Origin: Pseudanabaena yagii GIHE-NHR1
GTDB lineage: Bacteria; Cyanobacteriota; Cyanobacteriia; Pseudanabaenales; Pseudanabaenaceae
Length of the DNA: 64,000 bases
Direction of reading: 5' to 3'
NCBI RefSeq assembly: GCF_012863495.1
Contig: NZ_JAAVJL010000001.1
Location: forward strand, 2,909,501 to 2,973,500
How positions within the stretch are numbered: the stretch's first letter is position 1; each line of letters starts with the position of its first letter. Under the pieces are notes generated by a model that saw only the letters and a list, made by a program, of their open reading frames with translations, searched no databases and was not told the origin of the DNA. Made by a program: the position numbers and the translations under genes. Positions 62,889 to 64,000 of the stretch are shown here, one piece after another.

Positions 62889-64000
62889 TTAGCTGATTTG
62901 ATTGGGAATTGTGAATGAAAAGTTACTCCCCTCTGACCAAACGCTTTCTGCCCAGATCTTACCGCCATGCTGCTTGACGATAGTACGACAGATCGCTAAG
63001 CCTAAACCTGTCCCTCCCTGTCGAGAATCCGAGCCATTAACTTGACTGAAGCGGTCAAAAATCTTCTCTAGCATTTGTTCAGGAATGCCCCTTCCATGAT
63101 CTTGAATATGGAAAATAATCTCATGGGGCGATGACTCAACTGTAAGTAATACTTCACTCTGAGGCGGCGAAAACTTGACGGCATTGCTCAATAAATTCAC
63201 CAGAATTTGCACAAGCCGATCGCGATCGCCAAAAATTTGCAAGGATGGCACATGACTCGATAGCTTGACCTGACTTGTCTCAGCGATCGCTTGCAGGGTT
63301 TCTATGGCTTGCTGGCAGATCTCCGCCGTATCCCACCATTGGCGATCAAGGTTGATGATATTGGATTCTAAACGCTCTAAGTCGAGAATGTCATTGACTA
63401 GACGGACTAGGCGCTCTGTGTCAGAGGCTGCGATATTCAGCATATGTTGAGATGTATCAGGTTGATTGGCTAACACTCCTGAGGCGAGTAAACCTAGTGC
63501 CCCGCGAATTGAAGATAGGGGTGTTCGCAATTCATGACTGACTACCGAGATAAATTCACTCTTAAGCTTTTCTACTGCCAACTTATCGGTAATATCTTCA
63601 CCGATGCTTAATGTGCCAATAATATTGCCCGTGCTATCGCGCATTGCAGTGTTATTCCAAGCGATCGCTAATAGCTCACCTGCCTTGGTCAAAATCTTAT
63701 TTTGAAAGTGAGGATATTCACCACTTGTAATTAGTTCATCAAATGCTAACTTTGATGCTTTTGCTTGTTCGCCTTGCAACAATAAGGTAAAGACATCTTG
63801 ACCAATTACCTCATCTAATGTGTAACCTGTTTCTGCCAGAAAAAATGGATTAACATATTCGATGCAGCCCTCATGATTGATACCAATCACTAATAGACGC
63901 ACATTGTCTAGCAATGATTGCCAACGACGGTTAAGGTTTTCTAGTTCGATTTGGCGTTGAGACAACTCCGCAGTGCGATCGGCAACCCTAATTTCGAGTT
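62889..64000 (-). CDS. Sensor histidine kinase, C-terminal part (continues past the window)
   Basis: The frame is open to the last base; 5' end missing. Visible: a coiled linker (LEIRVADRTAEL), a PAS/PAC unit (WQSLLDNVRLLVIGINHEG, SIGEDITDKL), kinase core FISVVSHELRTPLSSIRG, N box LVNLLSNAVKFSPPQ, HIQDHGRGIPEQM and GTGLGLAICR. It is closely similar to the end of the kinase at 59231-61789, so it is probably another REC-GAF-PAS kinase paralogue; whether its GAF has the bilin Cys cannot be seen. Confidence 0.93.
   Translation of the reverse strand, partial: LEIRVADRTAELSQRQIELENLNRRWQSLLDNVRLLVIGINHEGCIEYVNPFFLAETGYTLDEVIGQDVFTLLLQGEQAKASKLAFDELITSGEYPHFQNKILTKAGELLAIAWNNTAMRDSTGNIIGTLSIGEDITDKLAVEKLKSEFISVVSHELRTPLSSIRGALGLLASGVLANQPDTSQHMLNIAASDTERLVRLVNDILDLERLESNIINLDRQWWDTAEICQQAIETLQAIAETSQVKLSSHVPSLQIFGDRDRLVQILVNLLSNAVKFSPPQSEVLLTVESSPHEIIFHIQDHGRGIPEQMLEKIFDRFSQVNGSDSRQGGTGLGLAICRTIVKQHGGKIWAESVWSEGSNFSFTIPNQIS

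Overview
The window reads as cyanobacterial chromosome. The HIP1 octamer GCGATCGC recurs throughout, the ATP synthase genes are in cyanobacterial order (atp1-atpI-atpH-atpG-atpF-atpD-atpA), and there are PSII S4-domain, SepF and phytochrome/cyanobacteriochrome genes. The overall flavour (AT-rich spacers, many palindromic repeats, IS remnants) suggests a filamentous Pseudanabaena-like organism, but the genus is an impression, not something proved here. I saw no rRNA, tRNA or CRISPR array.

Layout. 0.2-6.2 kb: a secreted hypothetical, then the ATP synthase operon, which ends at atpA with a strong terminator and no atpC. 6.3-9.4 kb: nadC, a DUF29 gene and an Hsp70-like gene. 9.9-11.3 kb: three tandem paralogues with a cold-shock-like N-terminal domain, one fused to a membrane domain. 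12-13.7 kb: an orphan livG and a PEP-CTERM-like exported protein. 13.7-18.9 kb: an accessory island with an IS1 remnant, an intact IS5-family copy in the end of a pentapeptide-repeat gene, a frameshifted DUF4258 toxin with its partner, an intact DUF433/DUF5615 toxin-antitoxin pair, and a Uma2 gene split by an IS630 element. 18.9-32 kb: PcrA helicase, a Ser/Thr kinase, a metalloprotease, PSII S4 and PRC-barrel genes, an SGNH hydrolase, a TPR protein and a degenerate (pseudo)kinase. 32-39.6 kb: a TPR-CHAT protein, an amino-acid ABC ATPase, a beta-helix exported protein and a stand-alone DUF262/DUF1524 (GmrSD-like) nuclease. 39.7-43.4 kb: an HxlR regulator divergent from a flavodoxin-like reductase, then sepF-proC-purM.

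44-64 kb is a photosensory and phosphorelay island, all on the minus strand: a biliverdin-type phytochrome (N-terminal Cys19 present, GAF Cys replaced by Ile), its Rcp-type response regulator, two paralogous giant hybrid kinases and a third kinase. All three kinases carry a GAF domain with the cyanobacteriochrome Cys-His motif. Two have a second Cys in a DXCF motif exactly 28 residues upstream; the third has DEHF there. Three single-domain receivers, an HD-GYP protein, a DUF1816 protein and a further kinase running off the window complete the set. The likely theme is light sensing over several wavelength ranges feeding a shared phosphorelay.

The spacers hold several repeat families: long perfect palindromes with a 3-nt GAA/TTC-type loop and hypervariable arms, some nested inside TATAGCA-ended inverted repeats; a ~170 bp MITE with terminal repeats and a 7-bp target duplication; a ~140-180 bp element with TACACACAAGT ends; and a 60-bp repeat placed before each of three toxin-antitoxin-like loci.
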